From an uncultured Microscilla sp. (GTDB lineage Bacteria > Bacteroidota > Bacteroidia > Cytophagales > Microscillaceae): a DNA stretch of 34,973 bases. The notes below the pieces were generated by a model. It saw only the letters and a program-made list of their open reading frames with translations, ran no database searches and had not been told where the DNA came from. The stretch covers positions 1-34,973 of the forward strand of contig NZ_CANLRP010000089.1 in the NCBI RefSeq assembly GCF_947493425.1. Reading direction: 5' to 3'. This document shows positions 1-7,717 of this stretch, in pieces. Made by a program: the position numbers and the translations under genes. Position 1 is the stretch's first letter; every line of letters begins with the position of its first letter.

Positions 1-203
1 CAAAATATTGAAATATTTATATTAAAAAACTTGAATTTTAAGATAGTATCTATCGACTAAATACTATGGACTATTGTTGTATGAAAACCTATAATGAGGT
101 GTTTTTTTGAAAAACTACAAACATAAGAGCACAAAGTTGCATAGTCCCCCTATTACTCACTCGTTTTTTTGCTTGAGACAATTCCAGGGCACCTCCAAAT
201 GCT

Positions 204-776
204 CTACTCTTCACTACTTATCACCTCTAGCAACACCTCAAGTCCTTGTTCCAAATGTTTGGTATCTTTAAAAACCCTGCTCATCAGCAAATTACCTTCT
301 ATAAGATTGAGCGAAAATCTGGCGTATTTTTCAGCCAATGTGCCAGACAGCCCTTTTTGTTCCAAAAACTGTTGAATACTTGTGTGCCAACTGGCATACA
401 CTTGCTCACAGGCAAGTCGTACCTCTTCGGCAAGCGATGCACTCTCAGAAGCTACAGTAGCCACTGGACATGACTTTTTAAAATCGGACGCCAGAAGTTG
501 TTGGGCAAAAAAGCCAAAAATTTGTTGCAAAGCCACCTTAAGGTCGTTTTGAGGCACCAACATTTGCTGCAGAACATCGTTTACCTGTGCTCCTGCCAAC
601 TGAATAGCTTCTATAATCAACTGATTTTTTCCCTGTGGAAAATAATAATATAATGAGCCCTTAGGGGCCTGGCTCAAGCTCAACACCTCGCTCAGCCCCG
701 TACCAAAATACCCCTTTTCACCCATCAGGCTCACCGTGGCCTCAAGCAATACTTGTTTAGATTTTTTTTTTGCCAT
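204..776 (-). CDS. TetR-family transcriptional repressor, LmrA/YxaF-like
   Basis: A 190-residue one-domain-plus-sensor repressor. The N-terminal helix-turn-helix lies at about residues 26-48 (TGLSEVLSLSQAPKGSLYYY followed by F), the usual TetR pattern ending in S-L-Y-Y-Y-F. The C-terminal half contains KKSCPVATVASE (about 99-110), which I associate with the LmrA/YxaF branch of TetR repressors; those control drug-efflux or oxidoreductase genes in Bacillus. It lies 80 bp downstream of the MBL hydrolase on the same strand, so the two are probably one transcript. It is then likely to repress its own operon through the paired repeats at 1534-1585. The ATG start is well placed, with a K-rich N-terminus. 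The ligand is unknown. The family assignment is strong, the subfamily moderately so. Confidence 0.9.
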   Translation of the reverse strand: MAKKKSKQVLLEATVSLMGEKGYFGTGLSEVLSLSQAPKGSLYYYFPQGKNQLIIEAIQLAGAQVNDVLQQMLVPQNDLKVALQQIFGFFAQQLLASDFKKSCPVATVASESASLAEEVRLACEQVYASWHTSIQQFLEQKGLSGTLAEKYARFSLNLIEGNLLMSRVFKDTKHLEQGLEVLLEVISSEE

Positions 777-856
777 ATTTTTTAGCTGAATCTCATATTT
801 GCAAATACAATATAAAAAAAGTCAAACCAAACGAGAAGTAAAAACCATTCAAAGGT

Positions 857-1522
857 TTAACTAATCCTGTCTACCAACCTATACAGTTTATCCATATTGG
901 TCAAAGGCGCCCCATGCCCAAAAGTAATCAGTTTGGGTTTTAGTTCTGCAATCTTCAGAATAGATTTTCGGTTCATTGCCGGGTCAGGCGTAAACACCTT
1001 GGGAGGTTCGGCAAGGTATGCCAACGTAGTGGCATAATTCATATTACGCAACACATCGCCCAAAACCAATACGCCATCTTTTTCGCGCCAATAAGCTACG
1101 TGCCCTGGCGAGTGCCCCGGCACATCAATCACGGTGAACCCTGCCACCTCGTCGCCTTCTTCCAAGCGACGGTCTACAGGATGCTCAGGACCACGAAAGC
1201 GCTTATCTACAAAGTTACTAATGGCGTTTTCAGGAATAAAACCTGTATAATCTCCCGTTTCCATTGCCACCGCATCTTTGCTGCCGCACCACAATGGTAC
1301 TTTATAGGTTTCACAAACCTGCTTACTTGACCCCTGATGGTCAGGGTGAGCATGCGTAAGCGTATGCCTCGAAATTTTACGATTTTTAAGTGCCTTGGCT
1401 ATTTTTTTAAACGACTGGCGTGAGCCTGAATCAACCAGTACATCACCTATCAAATAGGTATTGATTGACTGGCGTGGCATTACGCTTATTTGGTAAACAT
1501 CGGGAGCTAATTTTCTTATCAT
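857..1522 (-). CDS. MBL-fold metallo-hydrolase
   Basis: A 221-residue metallo-beta-lactamase-fold hydrolase. The metal-binding signature HxHxDH is present as H57-A-H59-P-D61-H62. Further ligands follow at H137 (GHSPGH), D156 (LGDVL) and H203 (FGHG), so a complete dinuclear metal site is expected. The length and layout fit small glyoxalase II-like or lactonase-like enzymes, but the substrate cannot be read from the sequence. No signal peptide is visible, so it is probably cytoplasmic. It is the first gene of a two-gene unit with the TetR regulator. Its promoter region carries two direct operator-like repeats, so it is probably induced by the compound it degrades or a related one. The ATG at 1522 is 12 bp from the nearer repeat, consistent with the promoter placed at 1561-1591. 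Confidence 0.92.
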   Translation of the reverse strand: MIRKLAPDVYQISVMPRQSINTYLIGDVLVDSGSRQSFKKIAKALKNRKISRHTLTHAHPDHQGSSKQVCETYKVPLWCGSKDAVAMETGDYTGFIPENAISNFVDKRFRGPEHPVDRRLEEGDEVAGFTVIDVPGHSPGHVAYWREKDGVLVLGDVLRNMNYATTLAYLAEPPKVFTPDPAMNRKSILKIAELKPKLITFGHGAPLTNMDKLYRLVDRIS

Positions 1523-1533
1523 GGTGTAATTAT

Positions 1534-1585
1534 TATATAGACCAATTGTTATAATTTTTACAAATATATAGACCGATTGTTATAA
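1534..1585. promoter_or_regulatory. Paired operator-like direct repeats (probable TetR operators)
   Basis: Two 21 bp direct repeats at 1534-1554 and 1565-1585 share 20 of 21 bases; their core reads TATAGACCRATTGTTATA. Their starts are 31 bp apart, about three helical turns. One overlaps the spacer and -7 element of the promoter and the other covers the start region, which is the classic position for steric repression. The ATATAGACC half resembles what I remember of the Bacillus LmrA/YxaF box, which matches the subfamily suggested for the TetR protein in this unit. That link is from memory. Confidence 0.65.
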
Positions 1586-1591
1586 AAACAA
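1561..1591 (-). promoter_or_regulatory. Bacteroidota-type promoter of the MBL/TetR unit
   Basis: Read on the minus strand, TTG (1591-1589) is followed by a 20 bp spacer and then TATATTTG (1568-1561). This matches the Bacteroidota -33 TTG / -7 TAnnTTTG consensus exactly. The expected transcription start is near 1554, about 30 bp before the MBL start codon. One operator-like repeat fills the spacer and the other lies at the transcription start. Confidence 0.75.
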
Positions 1592-1869
1592 CTATTTTGA
1601 ATACTGAATAAACGTAAGGGGCAAAAAATCTACGGTATGGTGCAAGTCAGAGAAGCAAAATGGTGCTTTATTTATGTAGTGTCTGAAGTACTCAATTTTA
1701 CACCAAAATTTGGCTCATTAGCATAATTAAGAGGGCTTTTGCCGGGTTTTTAGCCTGAGAACATCAGCTTGGGTTTTTGTGGTCTCACAAATTTGATTAT
1801 TTTGCAAATTGTTATCACACCATTATCAGAAACTTATATCAGATCATTACTTAAGTAAAACTTTACACT

Positions 1870-4800
1870 TTGAAAAAGATCAAATTAAACCTATTGATAA
1901 GTGAAGTCACCCACCAATCGGGAGTAACTGTTACCTCACCTCTGCATTTTAATGACATAGTGCGCCTCAATATTTCGGAAATAGGAGTAGCACGTCAGCT
2001 TTATAAAGCAATTCACAAAAACCTGCTCACTCAAGGGCAATACCACCCATTGCTAAAGTATGTGCTAGACCAACCATTAATTCAGGAAACTATAGACATA
2101 GAACTGGAGGCGTCCAAACAAAAGTTTTTTCCTAAACTGACCCTTAGCTACGAACTTTTTTATCTGGAGAATCACCACCAACAATTCTTAGGCTTTGTGC
2201 CTACTTTGGGCGTGCAATCTGCAGGAAACAGCCTCGAAGAACTCAAAGATAACCTCAAAGACAACATTCAACTGGAGTTTATTCGCAAAAAACGCCTCAA
2301 ATCGCCTACAGCATTGCTTACTACCCAGTGGTTTTCGAACATAAAAATACATGCCGTACCTACCGAGTTTAGCTTTTATACCCTGTCAGAGCAAGAAGAT
2401 ATTCAGCAACGCGACCAGGAATCTATCTTGCCCCAAATAGCCCATCGCCTCAGTGTAAACGAGGTAGAGCTGTTTGGCTTGGCTAAAGAGTATGACCAGT
2501 TGCTTACTACAATGAAAGCCAAGCACCGAAATAGTGTGCTCGTGGTGGGAGGATCGGGCAAGGGCAAAACTGCCCTTATCAAAGAGTTTTGCCGGGTAAA
2601 GGGGCAACATGGGTTAAGTGGCATTTCAGTGTGGGAGGTATCGGCCGCTCAATTGCTCCACCGTCTTACTGGCTTGGGTAGTTGGGAAGAGTACCTGGCC
2701 GATGTGTGCCGTGAACTGCGCAAGTCGGGCGACATTTTGTACGTGAGCAATTTCTCCGAATTGTTTGAAGTAGGACAGTATGTGGGCAACAACATGTCGA
2801 TGGCAGACTATCTGCGTGATTATATTTCCAGGGGAGAAATAACCATCATCAGCGAATGTACTCCTGAGGAAGCTTCCCGGATAGAAATGCGCTCGCCTGG
2901 CTATTTGGGTTTGTTGACTACCATCAATATAGAAGATATGTCTAATGAGCAGGTATTGGAAATTGTTACCAAGAAGGTAAATTACATTGCTACCCAAAAA
3001 AATTGCGCAGTAGAAGAGGAAGCCATTCAAGAAATACTGCGCTTGCAGCAGTGGTACACGCCTTACTCTGAACTGCCTGGCAAAACAATCCATTTTTTAG
3101 CCTCTATTGTTTCTGACAAAGAGAAAAAGGAAGTGAAGATCATAGACAAACCGGCCATTTTTGAGCGCTTCTGTCAGGAAACGGGTATGCCCGAATTTAT
3201 GATTAACCCCGAAATAGCCCTGGAAGTAGACAAAATGCAGCATTACTTCCAGACCAATATCTACGGGCAAAATGAAGCCATTCATACTGTATCAGACCTT
3301 TTGGTGGCTATTAAGGCCGCAGTAGTGCGCCGGGGTAAGCCGTTGGCTTCGCTGCTTTTTGTAGGACCCACTGGGGTAGGTAAAACAGAAATGGCTAAAG
3401 TGCTTGCTCAGTTTATGTTTGGCAACCGCAACAAGATGATTCGTTTTGACATGAGCGAATATACCGATACCCGCGCTATTATGCGCCTGACTGGAGACGG
3501 TACCAGTGGCGAGGGTTTGCTTACTTCATCGATACGGCAAGATCCTTTTTCGGTATTATTGTTTGATGAACTCGAAAAGGTACATCCTTCTTTTTATGAT
3601 TTGCTCCTACAGATATTGGGCGAAGGACGCCTGACTGACGCCAGGGGCAGGGTAGCAGATTTTTGTAGTACTATCATTATTATGACCTCCAACATTGGGG
3701 CACGCTCGTTCCAAACGGGGTCTATTGGTTTTGTAGAAACCAAAAACGAAGCCGAGGCAGCAGCGGCTCACTTTAAGTCAGAAGTACAAGCCTATTTCCG
3801 CCCTGAGCTGTTCAACCGTTTAGACCGGGTCATTGCTTTTGCTCCTTTGGATAAACCCATTGTGCGTAAAATTATTGATCGTGAAATAGATTTGGTAAAA
3901 AAAAGAGAAGGCATCAAAGGGCGCAACCTGGAAGTAAACATAGGACAAAAGGTACTCGATTATTTGGGCAAAAAGGGGTACAATGCCAACTATGGCGCCC
4001 GTTTTCTACAACGTACCCTACAGGCACAACTCATTGTACCTTTGTCGCAAGCATTGAACGAGTATGATTTTTTGCAGCCTTTGCAGGTAGATGTGTTTTT
4101 GAAAAAAACGCTTGAAAAACCCTCCAAAAAAAGTAAAGACAATAAGGGCGTAAAAATCTATGTAACCAATGTAGACAATGGTGCCCAAACCGCTGCTATA
4201 GTCTTTGAGATTCAACGCCGCGATGACATTCAAATCACCCAAAAGGTAATCAGCGAAAGCGAAAAGCTTAAGTTTATCGATTTTATTACGCTCATTACCC
4301 ACTATCGCCGCGAAACCAATACTATAGACCAAGGCAGTTATTTTGCCCGTTTTCTGAGCAAAATAGACCAACTGGAACGCAAGCTCCAAAAAGCCAAAAA
4401 ACGTAAGAAAGAAAACGATTTCTGGAAAAACGAGGAGCAGCGCAAGTATTATTATGAATTGATCAACCTGCGCAAAAAATTTGAAGCATCATTTGAAGAA
4501 ATAGAAGAGATAGAGTCGGACAACTTCTTGATTTTGAATGGAGTAGAAGAAAAAAAAGACGAAATAGCCCTGCACGCCCAGTTTAAACTATGGACACAAA
4601 ACTTTATGGCACTTAAAGCGCACCTGGTATCGCTAGAAAACCCCGAGTTTGCGGTTTGTTCTGTGGGTATTTATGGGTCACGGTTGTCTTTGTTTACCCT
4701 GACCGATCTTTACATAGAGTTTGCCAAAGCCCATAACTTGTCGGTAGAAGTGTATACGCTTTGGCACAACAAAGATGGCTATCTGGAGGGCAATGCCATG

Positions 4801-5307
4801 GAAACCAACGCGAAGACCAAACCAGAAGAAGAAATAAGCGAAGAAACAGAAGTATTGAACGAAGAAGTAGAGGAAGACAACCAGCAAAATGGCAAAGAAA
4901 AAAAGCCTGTTATTAAGCGCAGAATTTACCAGCGGCAACCCTACGAAAATCGAAAAAATCCTGAACCACAAAACCTGATTGGGATAGAGATCGAGTTTAG
5001 GGGAACGTTGCCTTATTTATATTTCAAAAACGAAGGTGGAGTACACCACTTTACCGCTAAATCGGGTTCACAACAAAAATACCTGGTGGCAGTCTTGCCC
5101 CAAGGTTTGGAAAAATATAAACGCCCCGAAAATGTTTTTCGCCGGACTGGTTTTCAAGACCAAAAAGCCCGCCGTAATTACGAGCCCAAACTGTTTAGAG
5201 ACAAGACTTATGGAGTAAAAATAGAAGATCCTGATTACCAAAAAGCGTTGAACCAGGTACTACAACAGCAGTTCTTTAAACTAATAGACAAATACCTATT
5301 GGATTAA
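1870..5307 (+). CDS. Clp-type double AAA+ ATPase fused to a GGQ-less release-factor (RF2-like) module
   Basis: 1145 residues. Residues 80-142 look weakly HicB-like. D1 (about 195-400) has Walker A GGSGKGKT (227-234), but its Walker B reads ILYVSNFSE (289-297) with S-N in place of D-E, and it lacks the ERRFQ arginine-finger segment. D2 (about 455-745) is complete: GPTGVGKT (499-506), LLFDELEK (563-570), sensor 1 TSN (606-608), FRPELFNRLD (643-652) and GAR (709-711). A Clp-like IGF (619-621) sits where ClpA/ClpC carry the ClpP-binding tripeptide, and there is no ClpB M-domain. Residues 820-925 resemble RF2 domain 1 (NDFW...EEQRKYYYELINLRKKFE). Residues 925-1080 resemble the PCRF domain (DLYIEFAKAHNLSVEV, YLYFKNEGGVHHF), interrupted by an acidic insert (about 975-1012). 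Residues 1100-1145 resemble the RF2 C-terminus. GGQ and SPF are absent. The start is TTG: the frame closes at a TAA at 1852-1854 and no ATG occurs before residue 215. The gene stands alone and ends at a terminator. Confidence 0.9.
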   Translation: MKKIKLNLLISEVTHQSGVTVTSPLHFNDIVRLNISEIGVARQLYKAIHKNLLTQGQYHPLLKYVLDQPLIQETIDIELEASKQKFFPKLTLSYELFYLENHHQQFLGFVPTLGVQSAGNSLEELKDNLKDNIQLEFIRKKRLKSPTALLTTQWFSNIKIHAVPTEFSFYTLSEQEDIQQRDQESILPQIAHRLSVNEVELFGLAKEYDQLLTTMKAKHRNSVLVVGGSGKGKTALIKEFCRVKGQHGLSGISVWEVSAAQLLHRLTGLGSWEEYLADVCRELRKSGDILYVSNFSELFEVGQYVGNNMSMADYLRDYISRGEITIISECTPEEASRIEMRSPGYLGLLTTINIEDMSNEQVLEIVTKKVNYIATQKNCAVEEEAIQEILRLQQWYTPYSELPGKTIHFLASIVSDKEKKEVKIIDKPAIFERFCQETGMPEFMINPEIALEVDKMQHYFQTNIYGQNEAIHTVSDLLVAIKAAVVRRGKPLASLLFVGPTGVGKTEMAKVLAQFMFGNRNKMIRFDMSEYTDTRAIMRLTGDGTSGEGLLTSSIRQDPFSVLLFDELEKVHPSFYDLLLQILGEGRLTDARGRVADFCSTIIIMTSNIGARSFQTGSIGFVETKNEAEAAAAHFKSEVQAYFRPELFNRLDRVIAFAPLDKPIVRKIIDREIDLVKKREGIKGRNLEVNIGQKVLDYLGKKGYNANYGARFLQRTLQAQLIVPLSQALNEYDFLQPLQVDVFLKKTLEKPSKKSKDNKGVKIYVTNVDNGAQTAAIVFEIQRRDDIQITQKVISESEKLKFIDFITLITHYRRETNTIDQGSYFARFLSKIDQLERKLQKAKKRKKENDFWKNEEQRKYYYELINLRKKFEASFEEIEEIESDNFLILNGVEEKKDEIALHAQFKLWTQNFMALKAHLVSLENPEFAVCSVGIYGSRLSLFTLTDLYIEFAKAHNLSVEVYTLWHNKDGYLEGNAMETNAKTKPEEEISEETEVLNEEVEEDNQQNGKEKKPVIKRRIYQRQPYENRKNPEPQNLIGIEIEFRGTLPYLYFKNEGGVHHFTAKSGSQQKYLVAVLPQGLEKYKRPENVFRRTGFQDQKARRNYEPKLFRDKTYGVKIEDPDYQKALNQVLQQQFFKLIDKYLLD

Positions 5308-5382
5308 ACTATCAAAAAAAAAGTAAATACCTGAGCAAATGTTGTATATAACTTACACCGTTTTGGTACTATCTTGATGGAG

Positions 5383-5412
5383 GAGGTCACCTTAAAAGTG
5401 ACCTCTTTTTTT
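5383..5412 (+). terminator. Rho-independent terminator of the Clp/RF fusion gene
   Basis: A perfect 8 bp stem GAGGTCAC/GTGACCTC (5383-5390 and 5398-5405) with a 7-base loop is followed by seven T. It lies 76 bp after the stop codon. Confidence 0.9.
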
Positions 5413-5552
5413 GAGTTTTTACGTCTGGCGTATTCATAAACATTTATAAATTATTACATGGGTAGAGTTTACATATAAATTGAGTTTACATGTTTGGGCA
5501 AAAGTAAGTTACTTTGTATTATCAAAATTTAATTTTCTTTTGAAAACAAACC

Positions 5553-5972
5553 ATGAGCAATAGTAACCAAGTCCTTTACAAAGAAAAGAACGCCACCATA
5601 GAATATAGTGCGTCTAACCAATGTCTTACAATAAACATTCATGGATTTTTGACAAGTCCACAGCTTATTAAATTATTCGAAAACGGCTATAAACTTTATA
5701 CAACGGCTGTTCAGCCCAATACAGGGGTGGTGTTAAACACCGAAAAACTAGGCGCCGTAAAAAAAGCAGAACAAGACTGGTTGAGAGATACCTGGAATCT
5801 GCAAATGTATAAGGCAGGGATGAAAAAACTTGCCATCATCAATGCTGACAATATTTTTGGCGAAGTAGCGATCAATACTTTGAAAGAAAATGTAAACCAA
5901 GCAGTAAGGTATGCCATTGCTGCCAAATCTTTTAAAGACATGAAAGCTGCTCATCACTGGTTAGTCAATTAA
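5553..5972 (+). CDS. Small STAS-like alpha/beta protein
   Basis: A 139-residue soluble protein of a type I do not recognise by name. The pattern is a beta strand pair (TIEYSASNQCLTINIHGF, about 15-32), a helix, a strand with a hydrophobic run (TGVVLNTEKL, 57-66), a long helix rich in W and K (EQDWLRDTWNLQMYKAGMKK, 73-92), a strand (LAIINAD, 93-99) and a C-terminal helix ending in AHHWLVN. This order resembles STAS/SpoIIAA-like domains. The gene at 14136 has the same layout, including a DW-containing helix before a G-[LM]-K turn and a strand. It has its own terminator and lies 246 bp after the previous gene, so it is probably monocistronic. The function is unknown; a regulatory or protein-interaction role is only a guess. 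Confidence 0.8.
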   Translation: MSNSNQVLYKEKNATIEYSASNQCLTINIHGFLTSPQLIKLFENGYKLYTTAVQPNTGVVLNTEKLGAVKKAEQDWLRDTWNLQMYKAGMKKLAIINADNIFGEVAINTLKENVNQAVRYAIAAKSFKDMKAAHHWLVN

Positions 5973-6013
5973 GTAGAAAAATTCGTAAGCTAAGTTTATA
6001 TGTTATATTTTCA

Positions 6014-6045
6014 AAAGTCAAGCCTTGTGTACAAGGTTTGACTTT
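6014..6045. repeat. Imperfect hairpin after the STAS-like gene
   Basis: A 14 bp stem with one mismatch (AAAGTCAAGCCTTG and CAAGGTTTGACTTT) around the loop TGTA. It lacks a long T tract, so it is less likely than the next hairpin to be the terminator, but it would fold stably in the 3' untranslated region. Confidence 0.55.
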
Positions 6046-6081
6046 ACTGCTTTAGGAACCCTACTCTAATCCATATACAAC

Positions 6082-6120
6082 AAAACCCTGCTTGTCTTTT
6101 ACTTGACAAGCAGGGTTTTT
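6082..6120 (+). terminator. Rho-independent terminator
   Basis: A long perfect stem AAAACCCTGCTTGTC/GACAAGCAGGGTTTT (6082-6096 and 6105-6119) with an 8-base loop and a T run. It terminates the STAS-like gene. The A tract on the other side means it could also work on the minus strand. Confidence 0.9.
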
Positions 6121-6197
6121 TAATAATTCAATGCTTTCTAATTAATTCTCCATTCATTAGTAATGTTGCCGAAATAATGTCAGCAAATTTAAGTAAA

Positions 6198-6315
6198 TAT
6201 TTTTTCGCTAGACAAGGCACGGCAATATCCAGTGGATATTGAGCGAGCTTGAGGGATGGTCGGCTAATAGCAGCGCTATTAGGCTATTTTTCAACGATGT
6301 ATAGCGACTAAAATA
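6198..6315. repeat. Hairpin-rich 118 bp element with terminal inverted repeats
   Basis: The ends, TATTTTTTCGCTAGA (6198-6212) and TATAGCGACTAAAATA (6300-6315), are imperfect inverted repeats. Inside are two perfect 8-3-8 hairpins: CAATATCC-AGT-GGATATTG (6223-6241) and CTAATAGC-AGC-GCTATTAG (6264-6282). Its base composition is richer in GC than the surrounding spacer and it has no ORF. It looks like a small dispersed palindromic unit (REP/MITE-like), but its copy number cannot be judged here. Confidence 0.5.
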
Positions 6316-6515
6316 TACAGTTAAAATGGGGAAGTTATTTTGACTGCATTATGTACCAAGACAAAATTAAATATACCTAATATGCAAGTATAACTATCAT
6401 ATTATGAGAGAGTTATCTTTGCTTGTAGCTTATAGCTGATTGCACCGATATTCATCGGTATCTAAGGACTTGCTGCTACTTACTTAGGTGAAAAAACCTC
6501 GAAATTTAACTAAAC

Positions 6516-7670
6516 CTACTTCTTAGGTTTGGCACTTGGAGTTACATCAGCCGTAATGCTCAATACTGTTTTAGGCTTTTTAGGATCATTGGTAATCACC
6601 GTCACACTCTTATTGATACGCCCTTTAGATGTACCACTTGAATAAGTCACCCCAATGGTAGTAGATTCACCAGGCGCCAAAACTGTTTTCTTAGGTTTGG
6701 TAGCTGTACAACCACAAGACGCCTTGGTTTTACGAATGTGCAAAGTACTTTTACCTTCGTTGCTTATTTTAAAAGTGGCAGATACCCGCGCGTTTTGTTT
6801 TACCTTACCAAAACTGTGCGTAGTTTTGTCAAATTTGGCTGCTGGGGGTGTTAAGCGGGCTTTTGCCGAAAAGTTTTCTTTAATGTATCCACCCACACTC
6901 ATGCGTTTTTTAGACTGAACTTTGTCATCAGTTATGAGCATAAAACTATCATATACATAGTCCCAGTCTTTTTTCTCGGTAGCGTTGTAAGCAAACGTAA
7001 GACCTATTGCCTTTTTAGGTTGAATGGTTACTTCTTTTTTCTTCTTACGTTTGGCTTTTGTTGCTTTGGTCTCCCCTACTTTTGCTGCAAACACCGATAC
7101 AATCCGTACGTGCTTAGGTAGTTTGGTAGCTTCTAAGTTAAGCGTGATAGGGTCGTTGCCATTGTTATAGATAAAAGTAGACTTTTCGGTATTTTTGCTG
7201 TCGTGCATAATGTCACCAAACCACACCGTGTTTGATTTAAACCTAAGGTTACCCAAAGCTACCGGATACCAGTCTTTCGGTCCTTTTTTGCGAGGAGTTA
7301 CCTTTCCCGAAATTTGTAAAATACTTACCGCAGGTTGTGCGTTGCTTTGCACAGTAATACTTTTGTTAAATGCGCCTACTCTACCCATAGGGTTAAAAGC
7401 TGCTTTTACTACTCCTGAACCACCCGGCTTTATTTCGGCTTTGGTCCAGGTAGGGGTAGTACACCCACAAGACGCCTTCACATTGGTTAGTTTGAGCGGT
7501 TGGTTTCCTGTATTTTTGAAACTAAAAGTTACCTGAGCAAGTCCGCCATCCTCTTTGATGGTGCCAAATGCATGCTTGGTTTTATTAAATTGAATCTTTG
7601 GCTGAGCATACGCTACCGTGGCAACCAAGGTAAAAATAAACGATAGTCCTATTGGCAATAATCTTTTCAT
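6516..7670 (-). CDS. Secreted protein with two DUF1573 domains
   Basis: A 384-residue exported protein. I start it at 7670, giving a clean signal peptide (MKRLLPIGLSFIFTLVATVAYA, then Q). The longer frame from 7712 puts 14 extra residues ahead of that, and a -7-like element at 7710-7717 would place the transcript start downstream of 7712. The two DUF1573 (immunoglobulin-like, HYDIN/ASPM-related) domains are at about 23-125 and 275-380. Each carries the family hallmark SCGCT (C68/C70 and C319/C321) after an FGxxK opening (HAFGTIK, HSFGKVK). Between them is a third beta-rich segment with a lysine-rich patch (about 203-216). DUF1573 proteins are abundant in Bacteroidota, and their roles at the cell envelope are poorly known. 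It stands alone. Confidence 0.92.
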   Translation of the reverse strand: MKRLLPIGLSFIFTLVATVAYAQPKIQFNKTKHAFGTIKEDGGLAQVTFSFKNTGNQPLKLTNVKASCGCTTPTWTKAEIKPGGSGVVKAAFNPMGRVGAFNKSITVQSNAQPAVSILQISGKVTPRKKGPKDWYPVALGNLRFKSNTVWFGDIMHDSKNTEKSTFIYNNGNDPITLNLEATKLPKHVRIVSVFAAKVGETKATKAKRKKKKEVTIQPKKAIGLTFAYNATEKKDWDYVYDSFMLITDDKVQSKKRMSVGGYIKENFSAKARLTPPAAKFDKTTHSFGKVKQNARVSATFKISNEGKSTLHIRKTKASCGCTATKPKKTVLAPGESTTIGVTYSSGTSKGRINKSVTVITNDPKKPKTVLSITADVTPSAKPKK

Positions 7671-7709
7671 AAAAACTTGGGTTTGTAGATAAGTAATCAT
7701 ACTAAAAAA

Positions 7710-7717
7710 CAAAACTA
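7710..7717 (-). promoter_or_regulatory. Candidate -7 element for the DUF1573 gene
   Basis: TAGTTTTG on the minus strand matches TAnnTTTG, but no TTG lies 19-21 bp upstream. Its main use is in choosing the start: transcription from here would begin near 7703, so translation from 7712 would be impossible and 7670 is preferred. Confidence 0.35.

Noticed and set aside
1..203. Possible terminator or gene end at the left edge
   Set aside because: Only a 4 bp ACCT/AGGT stem before a T run is visible near 88-108; too weak to call.
2626..3093. Long antisense frames inside the Clp/RF fusion and other large genes
   Set aside because: Codon shadows of the real genes on the other strand; no independent start signals or family patterns.
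1870..5307. Simple annotation as ClpB disaggregase
   Set aside because: No M-domain, no Clp_N repeats, ClpA/C-type IGF loop present, and a long release-factor-like C-terminus that ClpB does not have.
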